Under the pieces are notes generated by a model. It ran no database searches. It was given only the letters and a program-made list of their open reading frames with translations, and had not been told where the DNA came from. Below, one piece after another: positions 1-11,178 of a DNA stretch of 64,000 bases. The DNA is from Hemibagrus wyckioides (Eukaryota > Chordata > Actinopteri > Siluriformes > Bagridae), in contig NC_080716.1 of the NCBI RefSeq assembly GCF_019097595.1, forward strand, positions 33,247,401 through 33,311,400, written 5' to 3'. Numbering within the stretch: position 1 is the stretch's first letter; each line of letters opens with the position of its first letter. The translations under genes and the position numbers were made by a program.

Positions 1-238
1 CTTACCTTGCACTACTGTTCATGCAAACTCACACTTCTGTACACAATATTTATCTCATTCTAGATTGTGTACATACTTCATATCTGTATATATGTTTGGA
101 CGGTCACTTTCACTATTTATTTAATTTATTCTAGTTTTATTTTAAAATTGTCTACACATTTCATCTGTGTATATGTTTGCACCTGACACCAAGACAACAC
201 ACACACACACACACACACAGAAACACACACACATTTAC

Positions 239-2537
239 CTTCAGTATCTCCTGAGTCTTCTTCATCTCATCATATTTGGACTGGAGGATGTTGTGAGTCT
301 CTCGCTCTCTCTCACACTCCTAAAACACACACATGGAGCACAAGAGGCGTAAATTCGAGCGCTTAACCCTTAAACACAATTAAAGTCCTCATACTGTCAC
401 TAATGGAGCTGCTTAGTGCAAGGTTTTAGTCACTTACATCCGTGAGCTCATCACACTGCACATGTGTCTCAATGAGCTGGTTCCCCAGTTCCTCCACTGT
501 CTCTCTCAGAGTCTCCACCTTTTCTGTCAGGTCAGACTTCTCTTTCTCCAGCTGATGGATGGTCTCCACATCCTGCTGATGTTTCTCCACTGTCTCTCTC
601 AGAGTCTCCACCTTTTCTGTCAGGTCAGACTTCTCCTTCTCCATCTGAGTCATGGTCTTCTTCATCTCAATGTTCTCCTTCTCCAGCTGAGTGATGGTCT
701 CATTATTCTCAGTCTGGAGGATGCTGAAATCATTCTGCATTTGCTCACGCTCCTAAAACACACACATGGACAACAGAGACTAAAGTTCTGCTTAACACTT
801 AAACATAAATAAGGTCCTCATAATATTTTGAAAGGAGCTGATTACTACAAGGTTTTCTCTCACTTACTTTAATCAGATCTTCCATCTCCTGGTTAGTCTC
901 CAAGATCAGGTTGTTCATGTCCTTCATTGAGACCTGCAGTGTCTCCACCTGGTTCGTCAGTTCAGACTTGAAAGTAAAAAGATGAAGGTTTATAGACTTT
1001 ATTTACTTCTACACACATTCAGACACTTTTCTACACACAAAAGACACTCATAACTCATAAGGATAAAATACATAAGTGTAAAATGTACTGGGGGAGGACA
1101 AAATGTCCCCAAAATCACACACACACACACACAGACACACACAGTAAGAGAGAGGGATAGAGAGAGTTAACAAAAGCAGCCATGTATTACTGAGGAGAAA
1201 TGTTTACCCTCAGGAACTCCGCCTTGTGTGTCAGAGTCTTTATCATCTCCTCTTTCTCAGCCAGGAGGATGCTGTGAGCCTCTCGCTCTTGCTCTTTCTC
1301 CTAAAACACACACATGGAGCAAAAGAGGTTCACACAGTGCTTAATGTTCACATCTGCAATGGGCCACTTCTGTGTGTGTCTTTATATCTGTATAATGTTA
1401 GAGATCATGATATAAGACAATGAACCATAATGGTTTCATTGCTGAGCCTGTGACAGAGCTGAGAGTTTCATCTCCCATCTAATATCATGACCAGCCGTCA
1501 CTGCTCTCTCCCCTCTGGCTCCAAGTGCAGGTGGGCTTCAAACTCCAGAGAGCAGGTATTTCCTATTCTGAATATTTCCCTAGGTATGGTACTCCCATTA
1601 TTCTGAATCAGAGCCTTATCTCACCTACCTTGCTTTTCAGGTCACAGTCTCTGTGTGCCTCACAGAGCAGTTCCTCCAGCTCCTTCACTCTGTCCTGCAG
1701 CTGAATCTTGGACACCAACAGTTTCTGAATCACAAAAATAACTCTTTCAAATGGATGCTAGGACAAATTACAGCTTCATATTAAGAAAATATTCATAAAA
1801 CTTCTGTAAAGAGGAGACTAAATGTAGAATGTGTGATTAGTGTAAAGAAACATTGGAGTGTGAATGGTGTAAATATGAGCCTGCAGTTCTGCTGTTAGTA
1901 AGAGACTGGAAATGTACACTATAGGGTTAAAGTTAGGAGCAGAACAAACTTACCATCATCTGGTCTTTAACAACCTCTGTGTCAGGACCTAAAATAAAAA
2001 ATAAAACAGTAGATCATCACACATCATCCTCTATTATTGAAGTGTTGAACTCCACACAAGCGATATTTTCATCACTTCTGATCCGGGTGAAGCTCTACAG
2101 CACAACTATTCCCACTTTTTCACGGGTCTCCAGAATAAAAACACTTTACTGATCTTCACTATCTACATGTCTACTGTGGGTTAAGGCTGAAGGACACACT
2201 GACAGATTTTATTCTACATTCATGAAGCTAAAATCCTCCATGTAGCTGGACAGAAAGAGAGAGTGACGGACACCATCTGGATAAGGGCTATTAACTTATG
2301 AAGAACTGAACAAATCTACTGAATTCATGTTTTTCTAAAGGAGAGAAGTAAACTTAGCACTGCATGGTTACACCAGGACTGAGAAATAGTTGTACCTTCG
2401 GTCGTGTCCTCGGGCTCCGCTGTCGTATCTTCGCTCCGTTTAACATAAGTGTAAATGCTGGCTGTCGCGGCTGCAGCTCCGGCCGCTAACAGCAGAGGGC
2501 GCAGTGGAAGACCACTAAATGCTCCAAAAAAGTTCAT
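239..2537 (-). CDS. Coiled-coil protein with N-terminal membrane segment, copy A (3' end not seen)
   Basis: Seven exons can be joined with GT-AG borders: 2396-2537 (start ATG at 2535-2537), 1954-1988, 1629-1724, 1208-1300, 868-966, 438-752 and 239-319. After exon 2 every border is phase 0, giving 287 codons without a stop. The protein starts [11 protein letters not shown], followed by a hydrophobic stretch ([18 protein letters not shown], residues about 13-30) that looks like a signal anchor or single membrane helix, then a Glu/Lys/Gln-rich coiled coil. It is nearly identical to copy B (43026-48713) through exon 5. Exon 6 here (315 nt) joins the start of B exon 6 to the end of B exon 10, so B exons 7-9 have no counterpart. 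No final exon like B's is visible to the left; position 1-238 is intron-like and resembles a LINE tail. I do not recognise the family; the role is unknown. A membrane-anchored scaffold is an inference from domain order only. Confidence 0.8.
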
Positions 2538-2760
2538 GATCTCTTCACTGTTCAAAGTAACTTTAATAAACACCTTACTCTCACAGCGTCCAGTAGATTT
2601 CTGAAAGCTCCGCCTACTTTTTTACGTTTTCAGATCTGTTCGAATTCTGCGCTATGACGTCACCAGCGAGAGCCGTCCAAGCGAGGAAACAAGTGCGGTC
2701 ACGTGATACAGTAAAATAAAAAAAATCACCGGGCAACCACCCTGAGTGCTGATTGGTCAG
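2538..2760 (-). promoter_or_regulatory. Promoter-like region of coiled-coil copy A
   Basis: Upstream of the ATG on the minus strand lie a full CRE palindrome TGACGTCA at 2655-2662, an E-box CACGTG at 2700-2705 and an inverted CCAAT box (ATTGG) at 2752-2756. The stretch is CpG-richer than its surroundings. The same three sites occur unchanged ahead of copy B. No TATA box is obvious. That this is the promoter is an inference from position and motif grouping. Confidence 0.5.
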
Positions 2761-3137
2761 CAGTAACCAGGGGGAAAATCCATCATTTCCTGTACCAAGT
2801 GTCCCAAAATTGCTATTAAATTATTGTTTGTGGTTCAAATTGAATGTAAATACATTGGTTAGAAAGCCAATAAAATTCCCTTTAATCTGATATAAATATA
2901 AAACACTGCTCTTTGTTAAGTTGACCGTCTGACCGTGTAATGACCAGTGCCATGTGTTTATTGTACAGCATCCTGTGTATGCGCGGATGGATACAGTTTC
3001 TATCGGTGCAAACTTTATTTACACATCACCACCCTACTCTGAGAAATTAGTTCCCAAAGTCAGCCCAAAATATTTGCTACAGCCAAAACGGTTATATATT
3101 CTGAAAGTAGAGATTACGACCTTTATATTCATGTATA

Positions 3138-3486
3138 TGTAACGGGGTTAAAATAATAATAATTTAAATCGTTACATAAATTGGGAACGCTGGCCATTGG
3201 TTGTTGATGCTTATTGCACTAGGGGGCGGTGCTATGTATTCAGCAGCAGTCTTGTGCTGCTGGTAAGTCACTTCGATGGGCACTCTGTCTTATTTACTGT
3301 TTTTATTGTTTTGAGCTTGTAAACTTTAAACCTGTTTTTATTTTATTTAAGAATGTTGTGTCATCGTGAGCTGTCATTTTAACCAACCAATGGTCCTGTT
3401 TGTCACAGACAATAAAAGGAAGCAGCCTTGAGTGACCACCCATCTGGCCCAGTGTCCACTATTACACCACCATTAACACGGTCACA
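3138..3486 (+). repeat. 5' LTR of a Ty3/Gypsy-like retrotransposon
   Basis: The LTR starts TGTAACGG and ends GGTCACA. About 120 bp at its 3' end recur almost exactly at 10785-10908. It contains AATAAA near 3412. It is followed at 3488 by TGGTACCGTGAC, which has the TGG start expected of a tRNA primer-binding site. The 4-bp TATA sits just before it and again just after the right LTR, consistent with a target-site duplication. The left part of the two LTRs has diverged strongly. Confidence 0.65.
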
Positions 3487-3782
3487 TTGGTACCGTGACT
3501 CCTCGTTTCTTCAATCAAGATGGTGTCTGAAGCGGCCGAGGGTTCGTTATGGCTGGAGTTATCGCTGGAGTCAGGTGGACACAGTCTTGCTCAGAAACTT
3601 TGGTCATTTTGTATTAAGTAGACAAGAGACTTCATTTGCTCAGTTGCTACAGTTGGAAATCTGAACTTAAGAGACTTTTGTATTTTTAGTCTGCAGCACA
3701 TTCTAGATTTGTTCTAGATTTGTTCTAGACTCTGTTTTTATTGTTCATGTTATATTGATGGTTATTTGTACTGACATTCACA

Positions 3783-4433
3783 GTGAATAGTTCTGACAAC
3801 TATCACACTCCTATCTATAGAAGTAAAGGTAGAGGATGGGATTTATTGCAAGTGCCAAAGTCTTTACAGTTTAGTGAGCCTAATGTACAGAATGATGCAC
3901 ATATAATCACAGAGGGCAATGCTTCCAATCCAGATCCATTAGATTGCGAGGGCCCACCTACTAGTCATGACTCAGATACTTCAGTAGAGCAACAGGGTGT
4001 GTTTTCATCTACCCCATTTCCTAACACACAGCCCCCAGATGTAGTCACAGCAATGTCTGACATGATCAGTCAAGACGGTATGCAGATTGCTGATAGTATA
4101 GTCACTAAACTGAACGAAACACATTCAGTATACACGCATTCATCAGGAGATTTCTCGAAAAATGTGACAACAGATGGTACAGCTTCACAAATGCTTGACT
4201 TAATACAAAGCCAGTTGTCATTTTCCAGAAATGACCCTCCTAGCTTCATAGGTGAAGTTTCTGACACTGTTGAATTAAATGAGTGGATAGATATCGTGAG
4301 AGACTACATTAAACGGAACAATCTGAGGAAAGAGCAGCAAGCGGAGGAGATTCTGGCCTATCTGAGAGGCAAAGCAAGGGATCTGGTCAAATTTGGTATA
4401 AGGAACAGCAACATGGACATTGTCCTGCGTTAG
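3783..4433 (+). pseudogene. Gag-like region of the Ty3/Gypsy element
   Basis: A 216-codon open stretch follows the 5' LTR. Its C-terminal 65 residues have the helical, charged make-up of a Gypsy capsid (an NEWID start and an LRGKARDLVKFG helix). The frame ends in a stop at 4431-4433, and the downstream zinc knuckle is only reached through further stops and shifts. Identity rests on position and resemblance to retrotransposon Gag; I see no sign of host adoption. Confidence 0.6.
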
Positions 4434-4612
4434 AGCGAGTCATGAACCTGTTGGAAAAAGTCCTGTTAAAAGAATCCATCGGCAGAGAGCCAAGTCGACG
4501 CTCAAAGCCCAATGTAAGTCTGCCTCGGATAAAAGGCCTCAATGACCTGCCATGCACTGTCGGTTCGAGCCCTGATCATTCTGGGCTCATGCATTGTCGT
4601 GACAAATAGTTA

Positions 4613-4654
4613 TGCTTCCAGTGTTACTCTCCTGACCACTCCCGCTTAGGTTGT
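4613..4654 (+). pseudogene. CCHC zinc knuckle of Gag (nucleocapsid)
   Basis: Fourteen codons read C-FQ-C-YSPD-H-SRLG-C, a perfect C-x2-C-x4-H-x4-C knuckle. It sits between Gag and the protease, where the nucleocapsid belongs. Stops flank it in the same frame. Confidence 0.7.
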
Positions 4655-4761
4655 CTTAAGAGAGTAAAATCTCTGCTCTCTCACAAGCAGGGAAACTAGA
4701 AGATCTACACTCGGGGGAGGACGGTGTAGATCATAAAAATATTCCTCCCAACCAGTGTTGT

Positions 4762-5001
4762 ATGAGTGACCCTACAGCAGTTTATAGTCTTTCTAATTCT
4801 ATTGAGCCTGCAGGGACAACTGTAATTTTTCAGAACATGCACAAAGTACAGAGAATTGATAGTCTGTTTTACACAACAGCAACGGTATGGAGTGGCCTTC
4901 AACTGAAAGCTATGGTTGATGGTGGCTCTATGGTGTGCACATTAAGTGAGCATGCTGAAGGTCGCCTGTTACAGCACAAGCCCGACTTACTAAATCTGTA
5001 A
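4762..5001 (+). pseudogene. Retropepsin-like aspartic protease fragment
   Basis: The piece MVDGGSMVCTLSE carries the flap-proximal active-site region of a retrotransposon protease, with D-G-G where D-S/T-G is usual. Weaker protease-like coding (a GSNTVKWLI stretch) continues in another frame to about 5145, where it is cut by the insert that begins near 5150. Confidence 0.6.
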
Positions 5002-5149
5002 TCATAATCAGTTGTGGCGGACAACGTGTGACCCCAAAAGTGCTGTATGAACTTGAACTCACTGTTTATGCCTGTACAATGGCTGTTATATTTAATCCTG
5101 GGTAGCAACACTGTCAAATGGCTAATTCAAAAAAATGAAAGAAACCGAC

Positions 5150-6033
5150 AGACGGGTGATTCTCACCAAATCTTGGTGTTAAAAACATGAAAATTTAAAA
5201 AATGCTTAAATTAATTTTTTTTTCAGACATTAAGAACAAAGTCTGGAGTGTTTGTAAACATTAAAAACTTTTGCGTACCATTTAACACCTTTTTGAACAT
5301 AATTTGCAAAATAAGTCCTAAAAAATATCATTAACGCAACACTGTGAAAACATTAACACTGATAGAAAACCAAATACATTCTCAGTTTTAAAAATGGATT
5401 ATTAATAATCATGCACAGTTACTTCAAGTTCTGAAATAATATTTATTTTTAATTTAATAGTTTTTAAATTTTTGACTGATTTCTCTCATTACCACAACAC
5501 CGTCCACAATTTACAATTTACTAATTTCTATTAATTAAATTAACATCTAATAAACATGAGTTTCAGTAATGATATATAGGTTTTTGGTAATGAGGTTAAT
5601 TATTTCGGTAATGATAATAACTATTCTAGTCTGAGATTTATACTGAGACGTGTGTACTAGTCTGAGATAATGCAGAAAGAAACAGATAATATTTACACAA
5701 TCATGTATTCAAGTTTAAAACAGTTTTATTGTGTAGTGCTTCAAAAATACAAAAGCCAAAAAAAAAAATTAAGAAAAACATTAAAACAGGAAAAAACAGG
5801 AAACATTTCAACGTTTACCTAAAAAACATGAACCATTTTACCATGGCACTAAAAAATAACTGACCACTGTCTTTTTTTCTTTTCCTGATTCTTCTTAGTC
5901 AGCTCTTCAGTTTTCTTTATTTTACCAGTTTGTTTTTGTTTCTGATTCCTGGAAGCGGAAAGAAAGCATTACAGTAAATTAGTCTCATAACATGGGGGAA
6001 AACATTTTATATATACATCATCATATAGTATAG

Positions 6034-6073
<40 letters not shown>

Positions 6074-6374
6074 CTATACTGGGCCTGAAGTGGTGGGGTA
6101 GAGCTTAATTTTAGTCTTTGAAATGAATTGAAAATTAAAGTAAACAAGAAAAAAAACAAAAAAAAAAAACAAATTACAAACAGAAGAACAAATAACTGTT
6201 TATTTATTATGTAATTAAATTACTAAATTATAACAAAATTGTGCAGCAAATTTATTAGGCTGCTGTCACATTAAGAATCACACGACCTCCATGCCTTAGT
6301 GTGGCGGGAATTTCCCCCAGTATGACCAGTACACTCAGTCCAGCACCAAAGTCCTGTTATAGTAGTGGCTAAAG

Positions 6375-6411
<37 letters not shown>

Positions 6412-6681
6412 GTCATGTATATTTCCTAACACTGTAGGGTGTTTATTGCTAATTACCCCTGCTGTAACATCTCCAAACCTAACCTCTCTCTCTCTCCCTC
6501 CCTCTCTCTCTCTCCCTCCCTCCCTCTCTCTCTCTCTCTCCCTCCCTCCCTCCCTCCCTCCCTCTCTCTCTCTCCCTCCCTCTCTCTCTCTCCCTCCCTC
6601 CCTCCCTCTCTCTCTCTCCCTCTCTCTCTCTCCCTCTCTCCCTCACTATCTCTCCCTCCTTCCCTCTGTCTGTCTCTCTCT

Positions 6682-6721
<40 letters not shown>

Positions 6722-6804
6722 TCCTCCCTCCCTCTCTCTCCCTCTCTCTCTCTCACTCTCTCTCTCTCTGTCTCTCCTCTCTTTCTCTCCCTCCCTCCCT
6801 CCCT

Positions 6805-6845
<41 letters not shown>

Positions 6846-7755
6846 CCTCCCTCTCTCCCTCTCCCTCCCTCCCTCCCTCCCTCCCTCTCTCTCTCTCTCT
6901 CTCTCCCTCTTCTGTACTCCTCCAGCAGTTCTGGGTTTCTGTATAAGTTTTTCCCTGAACTTTGTCACCCTGGCCTTTGCTAAAGCTTTTTTTCACACTT
7001 GCTGACTGTCTACAATGAAACAAATCATAAAGCAAAATATCAACATTTAGGAAATTTTATATTAATATTAAATTCATAAGAGAAATTTAAAGTTCTCTTT
7101 ACCACAACTGGCCTTAAATGGTTGTGGTGTATGAGAATGGTGTTGCGGAGGAGGACGTGCCTCAGGATGTTTTGCTAACAATAAAGAAGCCATGATGGCT
7201 TTACTCATTTTTCCCAATGCAAATAACTAGACCTTAATAAAGTACATTTTCATAAAAAAATTGTAAATCTAAAAATTTTTGAAATGTAGAAAACTTCCTG
7301 TTTCTGTAATGATAATCCAAATGTCATGTTAACATTCTGACAATAGAATATTTAACATTTAACTGGAGAGATATGAAGAGATGATATTACCTGGTCACCA
7401 TGGTAACTGTCCCATGTGCTCCATCACTCATAATCACACTTTATTTCCATTCTGTCTATCTAGAATAATCTAGTAGAACATCCATTTATTTTTTTCTAAT
7501 TTTTTTTTGTTAATTTGTTTAAATTAAATCATAACACATTCAGACCCAGCCGGACGCGTTGTGGTAATGAGAATTTCAGCAGAAAATGCAGTAAAATAGA
7601 AAAATAATTCATTCTCATGTTGAAATTCCACATTGTGCGAGGTAGAGGACAGTACTGTCTTTATTCTGATGCTTTTTTATATCACTAAATTACTTTTTTT
7701 TTTATTTAAAATCATTAGTGCCGTGGTGTTTCAGTGGTTTCGTGAGAATCACCTG
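5150..7755. mobile_element. 2.6-kb DNA-transposon-like insert inside the Gypsy element
   Basis: The coding sense of the Gypsy element stops near 5149 and resumes near 7754, so about 2.6 kb is foreign. Its ends carry an exact 12-bp inverted repeat, GGTGATTCTCAC at 5155-5166 and GTGAGAATCACC at 7742-7753. No transposase ORF is visible. The inside is AT-rich and holds a GT microsatellite (6039-6071), a second one (6377-6409) and a 430-bp pyrimidine tract. Target-site duplications are not clear, so the superfamily is not assigned. Confidence 0.55.
6484..6910. repeat. Pure pyrimidine tract (TC)n/(CTCC)n
   Basis: About 430 bp are almost entirely C and T, mixing CT and CCTC units. The open frames here on both strands are compositional artefacts. 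A tract of this length could adopt triplex (H-DNA) structure; that is general knowledge, not something shown here. Confidence 0.95.
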
Positions 7756-7798
7756 GATACTGGAGACTTGTGTCCAGCCCATCCAATTCTGATGTTGA

Positions 7799-9075
7799 AT
7801 GTCACCAATTTCTGTCCCTGCTTTCGAATGCTTTTCGAATGGAAGGGACATGCCTGACAAGGTGGGCATAGCTAAGTTAAAGGAGAAAATAACCCTCCAA
7901 CCAAACCATGAACCTGTTGCTTGGGCTCAGCTTTCTGAATCAACAGCTGTTTCTGTAGGGAGCACAGTTATTGTAGAGCCAACCCTCTCTAAGTGCTGTC
8001 CAAGGAATGTGATCATTGGGAGAGTCATCACACCTATTTGGGGCAGTAGATGGGTACCATTCAAAATAATGAATCCTACAGATAAAGTGATCATTCTTAA
8101 GAAAAATACTAAAATCGTGGACGTTTTGACTTGTATAGCTGTTGAAGAATTGGCTACACCTGAGACCCTGCAGAGTAATGTTCAGTGTGCTGCAAGTCCT
8201 GTGAACCATGTGCATTCCAGTGTTGAGAGGGCAGATGTGCTGGGAAAGTTAGGACTACAAGATCTGAATCTGGAGGCTTGTGAAGTGTCTTATGAATGGA
8301 AAGACAGACTTTTGGACCTCATTAAAAAGTATGAGTCAACGTTTTCCCGTGGAAGAACGGACTGGAGAAGCCACTGATTTCGTCCACAAAATCCACTTGG
8401 TGGAACGAGAAGCCATTTCGACTCCCTTATTGCCGTGTGGCTCCCTGCCATTATGATAAGCTGCGTACTGCCTTAAATGAAATGGAACTGAAGGGCATTA
8501 TAAGAAAGTCTCAGAGTGAATATGCATCTCTGCTAGTTTTAGTATGGAAAAAGAATGGTGACTTCCGTGTTTGCACAGATTTCAGGTGGCTGAATGCGAA
8601 GACAGTAAAGGATGCCCACCCACCACCACACCAATCAGATGCACACGCAGCCCTGGGAGGCAATGTCTTCTTTTCCACAATGGACTTGACTTCTGGCTTT
8701 TATAATGTTCCCTTGTTTGAGAAGCATAAGAAGTGCACTGCTTTTTCTTCTCCTTTTGGCCTACACGTATATAACCGATGACCTCTGGGCCTTACCGACA
8801 GTCCAGCAACCTTTATGAGGATGATGTCCATTTTCGGTGATGAAAACTTCACTAGCCTTCTCTGCTACTTGGATGACCTGATGATTTTTGCTCCAAGTGA
8901 GCAAGTAGCTCTTGACAGGCTAGAACTCGTTTTCTCACGCCTGTGTAAGCACAATTTAAAGCTAGCACCAAAAAAGTGTATGTTCCTCAGGAGGTCCATT
9001 AGGTTCTTGGGACAAGTATGTGCCAGGCACAAAGAACGTTGTTGCAGACACCCTAAGCAGAGAGCCCTTTGTTAA
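7799..9075 (+). pseudogene. Reverse transcriptase region of the Ty3/Gypsy element
   Basis: 7799-8377 encodes the stretch ahead of RT. 8437-8781 holds RT motifs (SEYASLLVLVWKKNGDFRVCTDFRWLN; FFSTMDLTSGFYNVPL). After a stop near 8779 the next piece (8815-9075) has the catalytic YLDD box and KCMFLRRSIRFLG. The text then jumps directly to the extreme end of RNase H, so the body of RNase H is deleted. Several stops and shifts mean no functional enzyme is encoded. Confidence 0.8.
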
Positions 9076-10062
9076 GTCTTGTGTCAGCCATCGTCTGTTG
9101 AAAAAACCATATGTTTCTCTTCTGGAAAAGGTTCATGGAGTTGTTACCGGCACAGTGCAAGATGCTTTTCGTGTCTCTAACCACTGTCAGAACGTGCAGG
9201 CCACCAGCAATGGTCATGAATCCCAGAATGATGTGAAGAATTTACGTCATGGATCTTTTGATGCTGCTGAAGTCTCTGCTGCATTGAGTGCACGTTCTGG
9301 CGATGAGGTTAGTGTTTTACTTGCAGCCAGTCCATCATCACTTAATTTCCCTTCTGAAGACCCATCTGTAGCAATTTTCAAGACTCTCCAGCCTCCAAGA
9401 GATGTTCTGAGACGTAGGTGTCCTACACATAGTGAGAGAGCAAAAGAACCTAGATCTGTGACATACCTTTTGAAGCACTGGAAAAAACTTAAGATTCGAA
9501 ATTTCATGATGCCGCCGGACACCAACGGAGTGCAAGAACTCTCTCCCTTGCAGCTGAAAGATTCTTTTGGCCAGGGATGAGTAGGGATATTAAACTGTAT
9601 GTGAAGAACTGCAGGAGATGTGTAGTTGGGAAAACTCCAGAGCCAGATGCTTGTGCGCCCCTTGAGAGTATTTGGACCTCTGAACATATGGAGTTATTTC
9701 AGTATTGACTTTTGGTGTGCGGAAAAAAACTTCAGGGAAGGTCGTCGATGTTTTAGTAGTGACAGATCATTTCTCTAAAATGGTACCTTCAGACACCTTT
9801 GACCTTCAGTTACAACTGCACTGTGCATGAAACGCCCGGGTTTGCGCCTTTTTATTTTATGTTTGGGCGTATCCCGAGGCTGCCGATAGACAACATGTTT
9901 CAGCATGTCCTTTGTGATGACAGAGTGGTCAGCCATCATGAGTTCTTCACCACACTGAGAAGAGACGCAGTCTCAAAGAACAGAACCGTCATGCCATTCT
10001 TTACAATTCCGTTAGTTAATTGTAGCCTGGATAGCTCAGTTGGTAGAGCATCAGACTTTTAA
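9020..10062 (+). pseudogene. RNase H end and integrase remnants of the Ty3/Gypsy element
   Basis: The frame at 9020 opens with PGTKNVVADTLSREPF, the usual last residues of RNase H, followed by a long unaligned region. Near 9530-9620 the text becomes integrase-like: LKDSFGQG, then C-x2-C in another frame (NCRRCVVGK), then VTDHFSKM near 9760. At 9799-10020 a downstream core piece (NCTVHETPGFAPFYFMFGR) follows. Large internal parts of the catalytic core are missing. Confidence 0.65.
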
Positions 10063-10165
10063 TCTGAGGGTCCAGGGTTCAAGTCCCTGTTCGGGCAGAA
10101 GTGACAGTTTTTGTGAATTTCCCTTGGATGGGATGAATAAAGTATCTATCTATCTATCTCTGAAA
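10025..10165 (+). repeat. tRNA-Lys-derived SINE inside the Gypsy element
   Basis: Positions 10025-10097 match a vertebrate tRNA-Lys with anticodon TTT, with good A and B boxes (TAGCTCAGTTGG, GGTTCAAGTCC). The tRNA is followed without a terminator by AATTTCCCTTGGATGGGATG and AATAAAGTATCTATCTATC, a typical SINE tail ending in a TCTA microsatellite. It lies inside a retrotransposon integrase. I therefore call it a SINE, not a tRNA gene. Confidence 0.75.
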
Positions 10166-10432
10166 GGCATGAAGAAAGTTGCAGACAAGTGGGACTCCAT
10201 ACTTTATGAAATACAGTCAATGAAACCAGAGATTAATGTGTACAGGTTCAAGGATGCTCAGACTGGGAGAGAAAAAGTAGTGCCCAGAAATCTGTTGCTT
10301 CCAGTGAATTTCTTATCCTGGGATGGTGGTGATAATGAGTCTGTTCAGTCAAATTCCACCTGTGCTACTCGTGGCAGTGTTCCTGATTCTGCTCTGATGG
10401 ATGATGCTGATCCTGTTTTTAAAGACTTCTGA
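10166..10432 (+). pseudogene. C-terminal integrase/chromo-like tail of the Ty3/Gypsy element
   Basis: The frame reads LKGMKKVADKWDSILYEI, then a VYRF-D-GREK-V-RNLLLP pattern typical of the basic C-terminal tail of Gypsy integrases. It follows the SINE directly, so the SINE interrupts the Pol frame. It ends at 10432. Confidence 0.6.
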
Positions 10433-10744
10433 ATGGTTACAGCAAAGGTATGTGTTTTATTCTGTCGTTTTCTTGTTTTATGTAGGCAAACCATTAGCCG
10501 CTAGTATTAGCCACTAGTGCTAGCATAAGGTGCTAGCATTAACGCGCGAGTTATGTGTCATTAAGATTGCGTCCTATCTCTCTTCTTTCCTAAAATATAT
10601 AAAATAGGTCACTTAAGGTTGTTGTTTCACTGCATTGATGTGATTTAAAGAAAGGTACAGTTTTATTTTATTTTCTCTTGTATGTTTTATTTAGATTTAT
10701 GCCCATTATATGTTCACTGTAATTTAGAGAAAAAATGTAATTAG

Positions 10745-10908
10745 AGCAGCAGTCTTGTGAAGCCTCGCTGCTGACCGTTGTCATCGTGAGCTGTCATTTT
10801 AACCAACCAATGGTCCTGTTTGTCACAGACAATAAAAGGAAGCAGCCTTGAGTGACCACCCATCTGGCTTGCAGTGTCCACTATTACACCACCATTAACA
10901 CGGTCACA
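10745..10908 (+). repeat. 3' LTR remnant of the Ty3/Gypsy element
   Basis: From 10785 to 10908 the text repeats the last 120 bp of the 5' LTR with few changes, ending GGTCACA followed by TATA. A shorter match (AGCAGCAGTCTTGTG) lies at 10745. Most of the U3-like left part has been lost or replaced. Confidence 0.6.
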
Positions 10909-11009
10909 TATACAGTATATATTTTTAGCTTTGCTGCTCGCATTTACGTCTAAAGCCACGCTTCCCGATCTTTAGACCCTGCACGGTGGCCTCGGTTTGT
11001 GAGAGAGTC

Positions 11010-11178
11010 GTGGCTCAAGTGGTTAAGATGCTGGGTTGCTGATCGGAAGATCAGGGTTCAAGCCCCAGCCCTGCCAAGTTGTTACTATTGGGCCTTTTAG
11101 CAAAGCCCTTAACCCTCTCTGCTCCAGGGGCACTGTATCATGGCTGACCCTGTGCTCTGATACCAACCTCCAAGGATG
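11010..11178 (+). repeat. tRNA-derived SINE
   Basis: It starts TGGCTCAAGTGG (A box) and carries GGTTCAAGCCC (B box), then a GGGCCTTTTAGCAAAGCCC motif and a CTGCTCCAGGGGCACTG body seen in SINEs of otophysan fishes. It lies at the point where the duplicated copies A and B lose alignment, so it was probably inserted in A. Confidence 0.7.

Larger units (their letters stand above)
3138..10908 (+). mobile_element. Degenerate Ty3/Gypsy LTR retrotransposon with nested insertions
   Basis: In order: 5' LTR, primer-binding-like site, Gag, CCHC zinc knuckle, protease, foreign insert 5150-7755, reverse transcriptase, remnant of the RNase H end, integrase pieces, a tRNA-Lys SINE at 10025, a C-terminal integrase stretch, and a damaged 3' LTR. 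Frames are broken many times and most of RNase H is missing, so the copy cannot be active. Segmental copy B has no element at the matching place (about 49,305-49,320), so this insertion came after the duplication or was lost from B. Confidence 0.8.

Noticed and set aside
6365..7035. Ser/Leu/Pro-rich and Arg/Glu-rich frames
   Set aside because: Products of the pyrimidine tract on either strand.
10025..10097. Functional tRNA-Lys(TTT) gene
   Set aside because: No terminator follows; a SINE body and TCTA tail are attached and it sits inside a retrotransposon Pol gene.
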